This document shows positions 26,569 to 35,123 of a stretch of 47,749 bases of DNA, piece by piece (position 1 is the first letter of the stretch; each line of letters begins with the position of its first letter). The translations under genes and the position numbers were made by a program. The stretch covers positions 1 through 47,749 of the forward strand of contig JBPOFN010000034.1 in assembly GCA_051251725.1 (NCBI GenBank), read 5' to 3'. Source of the stretch: JALZUE01 sp051251725 (GTDB lineage: Bacteria > Pseudomonadota > Gammaproteobacteria > Enterobacterales > Alteromonadaceae). Below the pieces are notes generated by a model. It made no database searches. It was not told the DNA's origin and saw nothing but the letters and a program-made list of their open reading frames with translations.

Positions 26569-27335
26569 CAAGACGTCCCTCAAAGCAATTAGGAATTGGA
26601 CTTTCTGAATTTATAATCGGCATATCTCTTAGTTTAGCTGCTATTTTAGCAGTCACTTCCATCTATATCACAAGTTTTACCATAGATACGAAAACAATAC
26701 GTTTTTCAAGGTTGATGGATGAAGTTAATGCTATTCAAGTATTACTCGTTGAAGATATTAAAAGAGCGGGATATGTAAATAATTCAGAAGATTTAATTTC
26801 AGTAGAATTTCTCCCAACGAATACAAGTCGGTGTTTACCTGACACTTCAGGCTGTTCTGATATTAACTTTAGAGATATTACAATCGCTCAATATGGCAGC
26901 GAAGCGGCTAATAGTTGTATTTTATTTGCCTACGACTATAACGATGATGGCGTCTTTGATGATGGAATATTAAATACCAGTGAAGAATTTGGTTATCGTT
27001 TAAATGATGGTGCTTTAGAGGTTCGTCAAGGAGGTAACAGTTGTACCATTGGCGGCTGGGAGGATTTAACAGATACTAACTTTGTCACCATTAGTGAGCT
27101 AGTGTTTACTTGTCAGAAAGAAGCCTTGGAAGTTGATGGAACCAAAAAGCTCGATGGCTCAGGAGCGGTTGTTATTGAAGACTGTACTGTTGCCAATTTA
27201 CCACCTCCGGCTCCGGCTGGCGGTTCAGTAGTGGTAACCATTGGCCTCTCATTTGTTGCCACTTTAGTGGATGATCCAAGTGTTTCCTTATCAACATCAG
27301 AAACAGTGACGGTGAGAAATGCATTCTATAATTAA
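26556..27335 (+). CDS. pilW: Type IV pilus minor pilin PilW-like
   Basis: A 259-residue prepilin. The cleavage site is G followed by IGLSEFIIGISLSLAAILAV, with Glu5 present. The PilW-type region MDEVNAIQVLLVEDIKRAGY follows at about residues 60-80. An Asp-rich stretch YDYNDDGVFDDG (about 127-138) may bind calcium. Overlaps fimT by 13 bp and the PilX-like gene by 17 bp, so the operon is translationally coupled. PilW belongs to the minor-pilin tip complex that primes pilus assembly. Confidence 0.85.
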   Translation: MYQLTRRPSKQLGIGLSEFIIGISLSLAAILAVTSIYITSFTIDTKTIRFSRLMDEVNAIQVLLVEDIKRAGYVNNSEDLISVEFLPTNTSRCLPDTSGCSDINFRDITIAQYGSEAANSCILFAYDYNDDGVFDDGILNTSEEFGYRLNDGALEVRQGGNSCTIGGWEDLTDTNFVTISELVFTCQKEALEVDGTKKLDGSGAVVIEDCTVANLPPPAPAGGSVVVTIGLSFVATLVDDPSVSLSTSETVTVRNAFYN

Positions 27336-28482
27336 ACCATTTAAAAGCAAAAAGCTTAGCCGAGGCGTGATAACTATCACGGTATCTTTACTGTTGTTAG
27401 GACTTTCACTGATTGGCGCACTCTATACCGTAAAAACTAAGTTGTTAGACATTAGAATTGCCAATAGTGAATTAAGAAAAAATCAGGCGGTAATTTCAGC
27501 TGAAGCCGGTTTACAGCGAGGTATAGCACAATTAGATGTACTACCAGCAACCACTACTTCACTTGTTGATGAAAAAGTAGATGAAAATCAATATACAGTC
27601 GATTTTACACCCATATTAGATGCATTTGGCGTGAATGTGGGCCACCCAAATTGGGACAATGATCGCATAGTTACCATAACCTCTACGGGGATCAGTGATG
27701 ACTCAACCGGTATTAAAGTAATGGAGCAAAAAGTCTGGATTCATCCGATTGCTAGAAGTGTTCCAGACTCAGCGATGACAATTGATGGCACTATCGAAGT
27801 TGGTGGTAACTTTCGTATAGGAGCTGCGCCTAATGGCGGCGGTTTAGGTGTGCCTTTGTCTGTGTGGTCTAACAATGCAGCTGCAGTAACTGGTAGTGGC
27901 GATACTTGTGGCCTAGAAGAGTTTGATAATAACGAGTGTGGAACATTTAGTTACTCAGATAAAACTAACCGTGGTGATGACATTTTTCTTGATGATTTAG
28001 TCTCAGCTGGAGGAACTTTTCCCGATGACCTATTTGAACATACTTTTGGTGTGCCAAGAGACGAGTTTCAATCAATAAAAGATCAAGCAACTATGGTGGT
28101 GGCAAATTGTAATTCATTAAGTGCGGCTAGCACTGGATTAATTTGGGTCACGGGCGATTGTGATACGCCGAGTGTTATTGGTACAACAGCAGCGCCCGCG
28201 TTTATTGTGTTAGAAAATGCAAATTTAAAAATGAATGCGAATGATACTGTCAATGGCGTGATTTATACGTTTGATGCTCCTGGCAATGCTGGTGGTGGTG
28301 AAGTGCAAATGAATGGGGGCGCGAAATTATTTGGTGCTTTTATTTCGGATCATAGTATTGGTAAAGTCAACGGGACTTATGATTTACGTTATTCGCCTGA
28401 TGTACTTGAGAATATTGTTAACGGTTCTAATTCTGTGTTTATGAGAGTAGAAATTATTCCTGGCAGTTGGAAAGATTTTTAA
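27319..28482 (+). CDS. pilX: Type IV pilus minor pilin PilX-like
   Basis: A 387-residue protein with an N-terminal SRGVITITVSLLLLGLSLIG helix and AEAGLQRG downstream, the PilX_N pattern; like other PilX proteins it lacks Glu5, which in GspK-type tip pilins marks the first subunit. The C-terminal 250 residues are much longer than a simple PilX and contain beta-rich repeats such as IDGTIEVGGNFRIG and VNGVIYTFD, similar to the polymer-like domains of larger environmental PilX proteins. Four cysteines could form disulfides. Starts inside the end of pilW and is followed 12 bp later by the PilV-like gene. Confidence 0.8.
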   Translation: MHSIIKPFKSKKLSRGVITITVSLLLLGLSLIGALYTVKTKLLDIRIANSELRKNQAVISAEAGLQRGIAQLDVLPATTTSLVDEKVDENQYTVDFTPILDAFGVNVGHPNWDNDRIVTITSTGISDDSTGIKVMEQKVWIHPIARSVPDSAMTIDGTIEVGGNFRIGAAPNGGGLGVPLSVWSNNAAAVTGSGDTCGLEEFDNNECGTFSYSDKTNRGDDIFLDDLVSAGGTFPDDLFEHTFGVPRDEFQSIKDQATMVVANCNSLSAASTGLIWVTGDCDTPSVIGTTAAPAFIVLENANLKMNANDTVNGVIYTFDAPGNAGGGEVQMNGGAKLFGAFISDHSIGKVNGTYDLRYSPDVLENIVNGSNSVFMRVEIIPGSWKDF

Positions 28483-28494
28483 GCGGAGGTAGTA

Positions 28495-30444
28495 ATGAAA
28501 CGCATAAAATCGAATACCTATAAAAGAAAGGGGTTAGGCTTTAGCCTAATTGAAGTTTTGGTTGGTGTCGCTATTGCGGCAGTAGGCGTAGTTGGTGTTG
28601 TTGAGCTTCAAAAGAAGTTTATTACTTCAGGAAATGAAGTAAACGCTCGGGCTATTGCTATGCAACTTATTCGAGAAAAATTTGATGCAGTGAAAGCCGT
28701 TGATGATTTTACAACAATTGCAGCGTCAACATCGACAGTAGACAAAAGTAACTATAACTTTACTCGCTCGGCAGCAGCTACTGACTATTATTATGATAGT
28801 GGCTCAGGCGCTTGGGGTAATACCTCAACAAGTACTAATCGTTTATCAGGTAAATCATTAAAGGTTACTGTTGCTTGGACTGATATTAAAGGTAATCGCC
28901 AATCTATTTATCAAACCCAATTTTTTTCAAAAATATCGCTACATGATAGTGATTCAAGTACCAATGATATTGGCGATAAAACGACGCCTAAAGTCCCGTT
29001 TGATGCCAACCAAACGCCTGAAAGTCCGCCTATAGAATTAATTGATGATTCTTTTGTTTATGAAGGTGTTGGTAATAGTAAAGAAACTTCTAAGCCAATA
29101 CCGACAGTGTATGGTTTTGAAGATAATAATGTTATTCAATTTGAAACTGCGGTTTATGATCCTAGCTCAGATACACAAACATTAGAAGATTTTGCTACGG
29201 TAAATTGCTCATGTACCCATAACGGCACTGGTTCAGGCGCTGCGCCCACCACTTATCGAATATCTGATGATGGTGGTAGTCTTGTTAATGATGAAACATC
29301 AGGTGAAATGGTCACTAAAGCTGTAGGTACAGCCGTTGGTTCTAAACAGCCTGCTTTATGTGATACTTGTTGCCGAGATCACCATGACAGCACTAGCGTG
29401 ACGACAAAATATTCGTCACTTTCTTCTCCATCTGTTAATCATTCGCATTATAACGCTGGCTTAGATGAGTCGAATTCAGGTAGTTATATTGAAGCATGTC
29501 GGTTACGTCGTGTTGACGGTTTTTACAAAGTGGTACCCGATTGGAATTTAATCGATGTGGTGGTGATGCCAATTAGTTATTTTAATTCACCCGCTAATGT
29601 TAATGAATATGTTGGTTATGTAAAAAGTATTGTTAAGTCTTATATGTTAGGTAATGCTTTACCTACCGAAGACGAAAAATTAACCTTATTGCCTAATCGC
29701 GATTTAACCATAGCACCAGGAGCGCAACAGCTAATTGCCCGTGGAATTTATGTTGATACCGCATCGTTAAATTCTACTGATCTGGCAACCATTAAAGGTT
29801 ATGTTTCAACTAAAGCCAATTGGTTGGAGTATGTGCCCTTTTATGAAGTTAATTTATCTTTATTCGGCTCGTGGGCAAGTGCAAATGAAAGCGCTGTAAC
29901 GGTGACAAATGAAGATATTAATACCATTGTTGATGTTGATAATAATTATTACGGCACCTATTCGAGGGGGCGAATTAATGCTTTGTCTGTTGTTGATAGC
30001 TCTGAAGTAAGTGTTTCAGTTTTTCCTGATAATACTGGCGTTACTGGTACTGCTCAGATAGCTCCTTCGATCACACCATTAAATGACTCTATAAATGTTG
30101 TTGTGGATAATAACTCTGGCGGGGGCATAGGTGCTTCTACGTATAGCTTGACTATTGAAATTAATTGTCTCGCTTTTAACAATAAAGGGGTTTTAGCAGC
30201 GTGTAAAAATGCCGATAGTGAAGGGGTTAATTTTTCTATTATTTCTTCGACATCAATTAGTTGTGTTTATTCCCCGCAACGAGGCAGTAGTACAGCATTT
30301 TTAGGTTGTAGCGCGGTACCGGAAAATTGGAGTGGGGTAATTAAATTATCTAATGCCGGCTTTACCTTTGCACAAAGTGATTATATTTATAGCGCTATTT
30401 CAACTGATACAACTGACTCAGCCCAAATGTCAGAAAATCCTTAA
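28495..30444 (+). CDS. Large PilV-like prepilin with Cys-rich C-terminal extension
   Basis: A 649-residue prepilin. The leader ends KGLG, with mature start FSLIEVLVGVAIAAVGVVGV including Glu5 and a PilV-type AMQLIREKFDAV helix. Normal PilV is about 150-200 residues; here about 450 more follow. That extension has CSC near 243, the cluster CDTCCRDHHD (C289, C292, C293, H296, H297), a further C-rich part near 325, and a Ser/Thr/Asn-rich C-terminus with more cysteines. The Cys/His cluster suggests a metal site or disulfide knot. GGAGG precedes the ATG. Last gene of the operon; no PilY1 follows, so this protein may supply the large tip domain. That role is inference. Confidence 0.82.
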   Translation: MKRIKSNTYKRKGLGFSLIEVLVGVAIAAVGVVGVVELQKKFITSGNEVNARAIAMQLIREKFDAVKAVDDFTTIAASTSTVDKSNYNFTRSAAATDYYYDSGSGAWGNTSTSTNRLSGKSLKVTVAWTDIKGNRQSIYQTQFFSKISLHDSDSSTNDIGDKTTPKVPFDANQTPESPPIELIDDSFVYEGVGNSKETSKPIPTVYGFEDNNVIQFETAVYDPSSDTQTLEDFATVNCSCTHNGTGSGAAPTTYRISDDGGSLVNDETSGEMVTKAVGTAVGSKQPALCDTCCRDHHDSTSVTTKYSSLSSPSVNHSHYNAGLDESNSGSYIEACRLRRVDGFYKVVPDWNLIDVVVMPISYFNSPANVNEYVGYVKSIVKSYMLGNALPTEDEKLTLLPNRDLTIAPGAQQLIARGIYVDTASLNSTDLATIKGYVSTKANWLEYVPFYEVNLSLFGSWASANESAVTVTNEDINTIVDVDNNYYGTYSRGRINALSVVDSSEVSVSVFPDNTGVTGTAQIAPSITPLNDSINVVVDNNSGGGIGASTYSLTIEINCLAFNNKGVLAACKNADSEGVNFSIISSTSISCVYSPQRGSSTAFLGCSAVPENWSGVIKLSNAGFTFAQSDYIYSAISTDTTDSAQMSENP

Positions 30445-30454
30445 TTAAGTTAAA

Positions 30455-30492
30455 GCCTTCCTCTTTATTATTAAATAATTAAAGAGGAAGGC
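30455..30492. terminator. Perfect 13-bp inverted repeat between the pilin operon and nadE
   Basis: GCCTTCCTCTTTA (30455-30467) pairs with TAAAGAGGAAGGC (30480-30492) around a 12-nt AT loop. It sits between convergent genes and probably ends both, although neither side has a proper T run. Confidence 0.65.
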
Positions 30493-30513
30493 ATAGCTGC
30501 TTTAATACTAATA

Positions 30514-31347
30514 CTAATCGTAAATGGTTGGAATTGCAGCACGCTTATGTTGAGTGCGTAAGTAAATATTAACTATCTTATCGTTAACCGCTTGTGTAAC
30601 AGTTTTCCCTTCAAGAAAATCATCAAGCTCGTCATAAGAAAGTCCTAACGCATCTTCATCTTTTTTACCGGGATCTAATTCTTCAAGATCAGCCGTTGGT
30701 GCTTTGTTGATTAATAAATCTGGCGCACCTAACTTTTGTGCTAACGCGCGTACTTGGCGTTTTGACAAGCCAAATAAAGGCGCTAAATCACAGGCGCCAT
30801 CGCCCCATTTAGTGAAAAATCCGGTAATGTTTTCTGCTGAATGATCTGTGCCTAAAACTAAGCCACCAACAATACCAGCGATATGATATTGCGCTACCAT
30901 ACGGGTTCGAGCTTTAACATTACCTTTTGAAAAGTCAATTTTGGCTTTATCGGCGGTTAACAATGATTGCTCAGCAAGTGCTTTCAAGGTTTCCTGATGA
31001 ATACCGTCAGCGCCGGCTTGAATATTGGTACTTACCGACACCGTTGGCTGAATAAAGCTTAAAGCAAGTTGGGCATCGTCTTCGTCCGCTTGCACATCAA
31101 AAGGTAAACGAACGGCGATAAACTTGTAACTGTTACTAGGGTCAGCTTGATTCAGTTCATCAATTGCCAGCTGCGCTAAACGGCCGCAGGTTGATGAATC
31201 AACACCACCGCTAATACCTAAAACGAGGTTTTTAAGCCCTGATGCAGTAAGTTGTTGTTTGATAAAATTAACGCGGCGGTTAATTTCAACATCAACATCA
31301 ATAGCTGGTAATACTTTCATTTCGGCGATGATAGCACTTGAATCCAT
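30514..31347 (-). CDS. nadE: NH3-dependent NAD+ synthetase
   Basis: A 277-residue cytosolic enzyme that amidates deamido-NAD to NAD using ATP and ammonia. The PP-loop SGGVDSS is at 46-52; TDHSAEN and FTKWGDGACDLAPL match the E. coli-type single-domain enzyme, with no glutaminase domain. The ATG follows AAGGGAAG. Convergent with the pilin operon; the MITE-like element lies upstream. On the sense strand the stop is part of two TAGTAT repeats, a very short version of the stop-proximal arrays seen elsewhere. Confidence 0.97.
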   Translation of the reverse strand: MDSSAIIAEMKVLPAIDVDVEINRRVNFIKQQLTASGLKNLVLGISGGVDSSTCGRLAQLAIDELNQADPSNSYKFIAVRLPFDVQADEDDAQLALSFIQPTVSVSTNIQAGADGIHQETLKALAEQSLLTADKAKIDFSKGNVKARTRMVAQYHIAGIVGGLVLGTDHSAENITGFFTKWGDGACDLAPLFGLSKRQVRALAQKLGAPDLLINKAPTADLEELDPGKKDEDALGLSYDELDDFLEGKTVTQAVNDKIVNIYLRTQHKRAAIPTIYD

Positions 31348-31426
31348 GAGTCTTCCCTTGAGAATATTTTACAAATTGAAACTTTTCTGTAGTTTACCGA
31401 AAAGGCTATTTTATTGATATACCCTA

Positions 31427-31691
31427 GGGTCTGTTGATCTTTGTTTATATTTTCAGCAATAGGCTATTTTTAGTGATAGCAAAGCAGAATGAACGTTGTT
31501 TGGTTATTCCAAATGAGTGAAATTCTAATGCAGCTAGCGCAAAAAATAGCCATTGCCCTGTGGGCTGAGGCTAAAATCGCTTTACTGGGCGTTAAAAATT
31601 ATTAGTTTAGATGTCTAAACGACATAATTTCAACCTTGATTAAAACGGTTTTATCTCTCAGCTGAATTATTAAACAAAGATAAACAGACCC
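31427..31691. mobile_element. MITE-like element with 21-bp terminal inverted repeats and TA flanks
   Basis: The left end (31427-31447, starting GGGTCTGTTGATC) and right end (31671-31691, ending AACAGACCC) are inverted copies with one mismatch in 21. Each is flanked by TA, the duplication expected of IS630/Tc1-mariner type transposition. The roughly 265-bp interior has no gene but contains internal dyads: GGCTATTTTT (31462) / AAAAATAGCC (31542) and GTTTAGA-TG-TCTAAAC (31605-31620). It lies in the 513-bp gap between nadE and glnB; the remaining parts of that gap show nothing I recognise. Confidence 0.75.
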
Positions 31692-31860
31692 TAATAGGGC
31701 ATTTAAAAAACGGTTTATATTGATTTATTATATTTAAGTCTTTAACTTTAATAGGTAAATAAAATAATGGAATATATTAAACGCTAATTACCAATGTTGA
31801 AGATGTGGTCTAGCGGGCTTAATGTTCTACGGTGATCAAAATATAGCAGCGTGGTGAAAA

Positions 31861-32199
31861 ATGAAAAAAATCGAAGCAATTATAAAACCGTTTAAAATGG
31901 ATGATGTTCGTGAAGCTCTTAGTGAGATTGGGATCACAGGTATGACGTTATCTGAAGTCAAAGGTTTTGGCCGTCAAAAAGGGCATACCGAACTATATCG
32001 AGGTGCTGAATATCAAGTTGATTTTTTACCGAAAGTAAAACTAGAAATAGTTGTTGCTACGGAAGTTGTTGATCAATGTATTGAAGCTATTTTAGCATCG
32101 GCCAATACTAAAAAAATAGGTGATGGTAAAATATTTGTTACTGATGTTGAGCGCGTGATCAGAATTAGAACGGGTGAAGAAAACGAATCTGCTATCTAA
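31861..32199 (+). CDS. glnB: Nitrogen regulatory protein P-II
   Basis: A 112-residue P-II protein, full length, with uridylylation site Y51 in the T-loop (ELYRGAEYQVDFLPK) and the C-terminal GDGKIFVTDVERVIRIRTGE signature. It senses 2-oxoglutarate and ATP/ADP and controls glutamine synthetase adenylylation and NtrB. It reads closer to GlnB than GlnK, and no amtB is adjacent, which also argues against GlnK. Monocistronic with a strong terminator. Confidence 0.95.
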   Translation: MKKIEAIIKPFKMDDVREALSEIGITGMTLSEVKGFGRQKGHTELYRGAEYQVDFLPKVKLEIVVATEVVDQCIEAILASANTKKIGDGKIFVTDVERVIRIRTGEENESAI

Positions 32200-32264
32200 A
32201 CTAATTTAACACGGCGGAGCTGATCGTAAATTGTAGATAAAATACCGCTCGAAAATTAGACATA

Positions 32265-32293
32265 AAAAAAGCCTAATTTAATTAGGCTTTTTT
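32265..32293. terminator. Bidirectional terminator between glnB and bamD
   Basis: AAAAAAGCCTAATT and AATTAGGCTTTTTT form an almost perfect palindrome, with T tracts readable on both strands. It serves the convergent glnB and bamD genes. Confidence 0.92.
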
Positions 32294-32363
32294 GTCTCGA
32301 TAACTTTATATCATTAATTTTAGCCAAGATAACTTTTAACTTGGCTGTAATGCGAACAAACGG

Positions 32364-33122
32364 TTATCGAAGTAATTTGTTTTTAGGGTAATTAACCGCC
32401 ATTACTTGTTTGGCATTTGTAAGTAAGTCGTTTAAACCTAACTGGCTGTAACACTCGATCATAATTTCAAGAGCTTCTTCCATTTCAGCGATAGGGGCAA
32501 AATATTCTACAATATAGCGGCCTCTATTAGCAGCGGAAGCCCAAGCTTCACGTTTCATATAATAACGTGCTACTTTAATTTCGTATTGCGCTAAACGCGA
32601 TTTAATCCCTACCATACGCTGACGTGCATCAGCCGCATATTTGCTTTCAGGGAAATCCGATAAAATAGTTTTAAAATCATTAAAGGCATTTAACGCCGGC
32701 TTAGGATCTCTATCGGTGCGGTCAATCCCGGCAAATTCTTGAAAGAGATTTTTTTCTTCTGATAAACGAATCAAGCCGCGCATATAATAAACATAATCAA
32801 TGCTTGGATGATCAGGGTTAAGCTTTAAAAAACGCTCTGTTAAAGCAACGCCTTGGGCAGTATCGCCGCTTTTATAATAAGCGTAAATTAAATCAAGTTG
32901 CACTTGATGAGAAATAGGGCCATAAGGAAAACGAGAGTCTATGGCTGATAACACTTGAATCGCTTTTTGATACATCCCTTTATCGAGATGGCTGCGGGCT
33001 TCAACAAATAAAGATTGAGCTGAGCGATCTGGTACTTTCTCAATATCATCTCCCGTAGAAGAACATGCTGATAAGCCTAATACGAGGGCGATTAATAGTA
33101 CTTTAGTAGTCAAATTTTCCAT
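32364..33122 (-). CDS. bamD: Outer membrane assembly lipoprotein BamD
   Basis: A 252-residue outer-membrane lipoprotein of the BAM complex, read from the ATG at 33122 because the signal MENLTTKVLLIALVLGLSAC with lipobox C20 begins there; the open frame upstream adds 26 residues with no family match. TPR-like helices follow (SLFVEARSHLDKGMYQKAI, QVQLDLIYAYYKSGD, FLKLNPDHP, DFPESKYAADARQRM). It helps BamA insert beta-barrel proteins. Divergent from rluD, as in E. coli. Confidence 0.96.
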   Translation of the reverse strand: MENLTTKVLLIALVLGLSACSSTGDDIEKVPDRSAQSLFVEARSHLDKGMYQKAIQVLSAIDSRFPYGPISHQVQLDLIYAYYKSGDTAQGVALTERFLKLNPDHPSIDYVYYMRGLIRLSEEKNLFQEFAGIDRTDRDPKPALNAFNDFKTILSDFPESKYAADARQRMVGIKSRLAQYEIKVARYYMKREAWASAANRGRYIVEYFAPIAEMEEALEIMIECYSQLGLNDLLTNAKQVMAVNYPKNKLLR

Positions 33123-33261
33123 AAATGTCAGAATCACTGCTTTGTTTTCGTTAAAATAAATATGAAACCCAAGGTATAAGGGGTAAAATAACTCAGGCAT
33201 TCTAACCTAGCAAACCTGCCTTGCACAGAGTTTTCTGTAACATGGTATTAATGAGAATTTA

Positions 33262-34236
33262 ATGGCTGAAATTATTCAACACACCGACCTTGTCCCAGAA
33301 TCTTGTATGGGCAAACGTTTAGACCAAGCAATAGCAGAAATGTTTCCAGATTATTCCAGATCGCGATTAAAAGATTGGATATTAGACGGTAAAGTTACCG
33401 TTGACGGTAATATTATCACCAAAGCACGAGATAAAGTTTATGGTGGCGAAAGTATAACGATTGACGCCGAAGTAGAAGCAGAAATTCGCTTTGAAGCACA
33501 AAATATCCCATTGACTATTGTTTATGAAGACGACGATATTTTAGTGATCAACAAACCTGCGGGTTTAGTAGTTCACCCAGGGGCAGGCAATCCTGACGGC
33601 ACGGTGTTAAACGCCTTATTACATTATTGTCCACAACTTGATGTGGTTCCGCGTGCAGGTATTGTGCATCGATTAGATAAAGATACAACCGGATTAATGG
33701 TAGTGGCGAAAACAATCGCGGCCCAAACTAATTTGGTTGAAGCATTACAATTACGTGAAATTACCCGTGAATACGAAGCAGTAGCTAACGGTATTATGAC
33801 CGCCGGTGGTGTTGTAGATGAGCCTATTGGTCGTCATAGCACTAAGCGTACTCATATGGCCGTATCGCCATTTGGTCGCCCGTCAGTGACTCATTATCGG
33901 GTAATGGAAAAATATCGTTTACACACGCGTTTACGTTTGCGTTTAGAAACGGGCCGTACTCATCAAATTCGTGTGCATATGTCGCATATTACTCATCCGC
34001 TTGTTGGCGATCAGGTTTATGGCGGTCGTCCGCGTCCACCTAAAAATGCTTCGCCAGAATTATTAGATTATATTCGTAGCTTTAAACGCCAGGCGCTACA
34101 TGCGGCAATGTTATCGTTATTTCATCCAATTACTGGTGAAGAAATGACATGGCGTGCAGAAGCACCTGATGATTTCAAAAAATTGGTTACCTTGTTACAA
34201 GCTGATAACAAACTTAACGCTGTTGAAGAATACTAA
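33262..34236 (+). CDS. rluD: 23S rRNA pseudouridine synthase RluD
   Basis: A 324-residue enzyme that makes the pseudouridines at helix 69 of 23S rRNA (1911, 1915, 1917 in E. coli). An S4 domain (about 16-75) precedes the catalytic domain with GIVHRLDKDTTG; catalytic D139 has the same number as in E. coli. GRTHQIRVH is present near 240. Its end overlaps the likely start of pgeF. Confidence 0.97.
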   Translation: MAEIIQHTDLVPESCMGKRLDQAIAEMFPDYSRSRLKDWILDGKVTVDGNIITKARDKVYGGESITIDAEVEAEIRFEAQNIPLTIVYEDDDILVINKPAGLVVHPGAGNPDGTVLNALLHYCPQLDVVPRAGIVHRLDKDTTGLMVVAKTIAAQTNLVEALQLREITREYEAVANGIMTAGGVVDEPIGRHSTKRTHMAVSPFGRPSVTHYRVMEKYRLHTRLRLRLETGRTHQIRVHMSHITHPLVGDQVYGGRPRPPKNASPELLDYIRSFKRQALHAAMLSLFHPITGEEMTWRAEAPDDFKKLVTLLQADNKLNAVEEY

Positions 34237-34981
34237 GCAAGCTATTCAATCAATAAACTGGCCAAGCAAACATATCTTGGCCATTTCTACTACTCGTCAT
34301 GCTTTTGTAGCTCAGCCAAGCAGCCAAAATCCGTACAACGATTTTAATTTAGGGTTACATGTTGGCGACGATAACAAGCAAGTACTAAAAAATCGTCATA
34401 ATCTTAGCCAAGTGCTACCGAGCAATACTCAAATTCAATGGTTAGAACAAGTTCATGGTAGCGATGTTCATATTGCCAAAACTGTCAGTGTTTTACCGGT
34501 AACGGCTGACGCTGCTTATTCGCAAGCCCATAATATTGCGCTAGCGATCATGACAGCTGATTGTTTACCGATATTAGTAAGCTCGGCAAATGGTGAAGAA
34601 ATTGCCGCTATTCACGGTGGCTGGCGACCGATAGCACAAAATATTATTCACAAAACCTTACAGCATTTTAATAGTAAGCCTGAACAGCTTGTTGCTTGGT
34701 TGGGCCCGTGTATTGGCGCAACAGCATTTGAAGTTGGCCAAGATGTTTATGATATTTTTATCGCCATTAATAAGCAGTTTTCTTCAGCTTTTATCCCCGC
34801 TAAGCACTCATCACATTATTATTGCGATCTTGCCTTTATTGCAAAATTACAATTACGCCAACTCGGCGTTACTAAGATCATAGAAAATAACGATTGTACC
34901 TTTAACAATCCAGAACATTACTTTTCTTATCGACGCGACAATATTACCGGCCGCATGGCTTCAGTTATTTGTCGGCTGTAA
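34223..34981 (+). CDS. pgeF: Purine nucleoside phosphorylase / laccase-domain protein (YfiH)
   Basis: A 252-residue protein of the YfiH/multicopper-like family, in E. coli implicated in peptidoglycan precursor quality control and with purine nucleoside phosphorylase activity. Metal ligands H78 (QVHGSD), C114 (TADCLP) and H131 (AIHGGWR) lie exactly 7 residues later than in E. coli YfiH. I place the start at TTG 34223, overlapping rluD by 14 bp, because it gives the family length; ATGs at 34154 and 34169 add residues read out of frame from rluD. The start is the uncertain part, not the identity. Part of rluD-pgeF-clpB. Confidence 0.9.
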   Translation: MKNTKQAIQSINWPSKHILAISTTRHAFVAQPSSQNPYNDFNLGLHVGDDNKQVLKNRHNLSQVLPSNTQIQWLEQVHGSDVHIAKTVSVLPVTADAAYSQAHNIALAIMTADCLPILVSSANGEEIAAIHGGWRPIAQNIIHKTLQHFNSKPEQLVAWLGPCIGATAFEVGQDVYDIFIAINKQFSSAFIPAKHSSHYYCDLAFIAKLQLRQLGVTKIIENNDCTFNNPEHYFSYRRDNITGRMASVICRL

Positions 34982-35046
34982 GCTATAAATTTTGGTGAAT
35001 TGTCTTAGGTAATTCAATTTGCGGCAAAGTTTATTGTTCACTACAG

Positions 35047-35074
35047 TTGAATTATCAAAAAAACATCCCTATCT
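35047..35074 (+). promoter_or_regulatory. Putative sigma-32 (heat-shock) promoter of clpB
   Basis: TTGAATT (35047-35053), a 13-base spacer, and CCCTATCT (35067-35074) resemble the RpoH consensus CTTGAAA / CCCATNT. It lies about 50 bases before the clpB ATG, as expected for a heat-shock gene. Confidence 0.55.
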
Positions 35075-35123
35075 CATAAGTAGAATATTCGTAAGACCAG
35101 TAATATGGCAGTAGGAGATTAAC

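Noticed and set aside
31605..31620. GTTTAGA-TG-TCTAAAC dyad as a MetJ-type operator
   Set aside because: Only one imperfect met-box-like unit, no methionine gene nearby, and it lies inside the MITE-like element.
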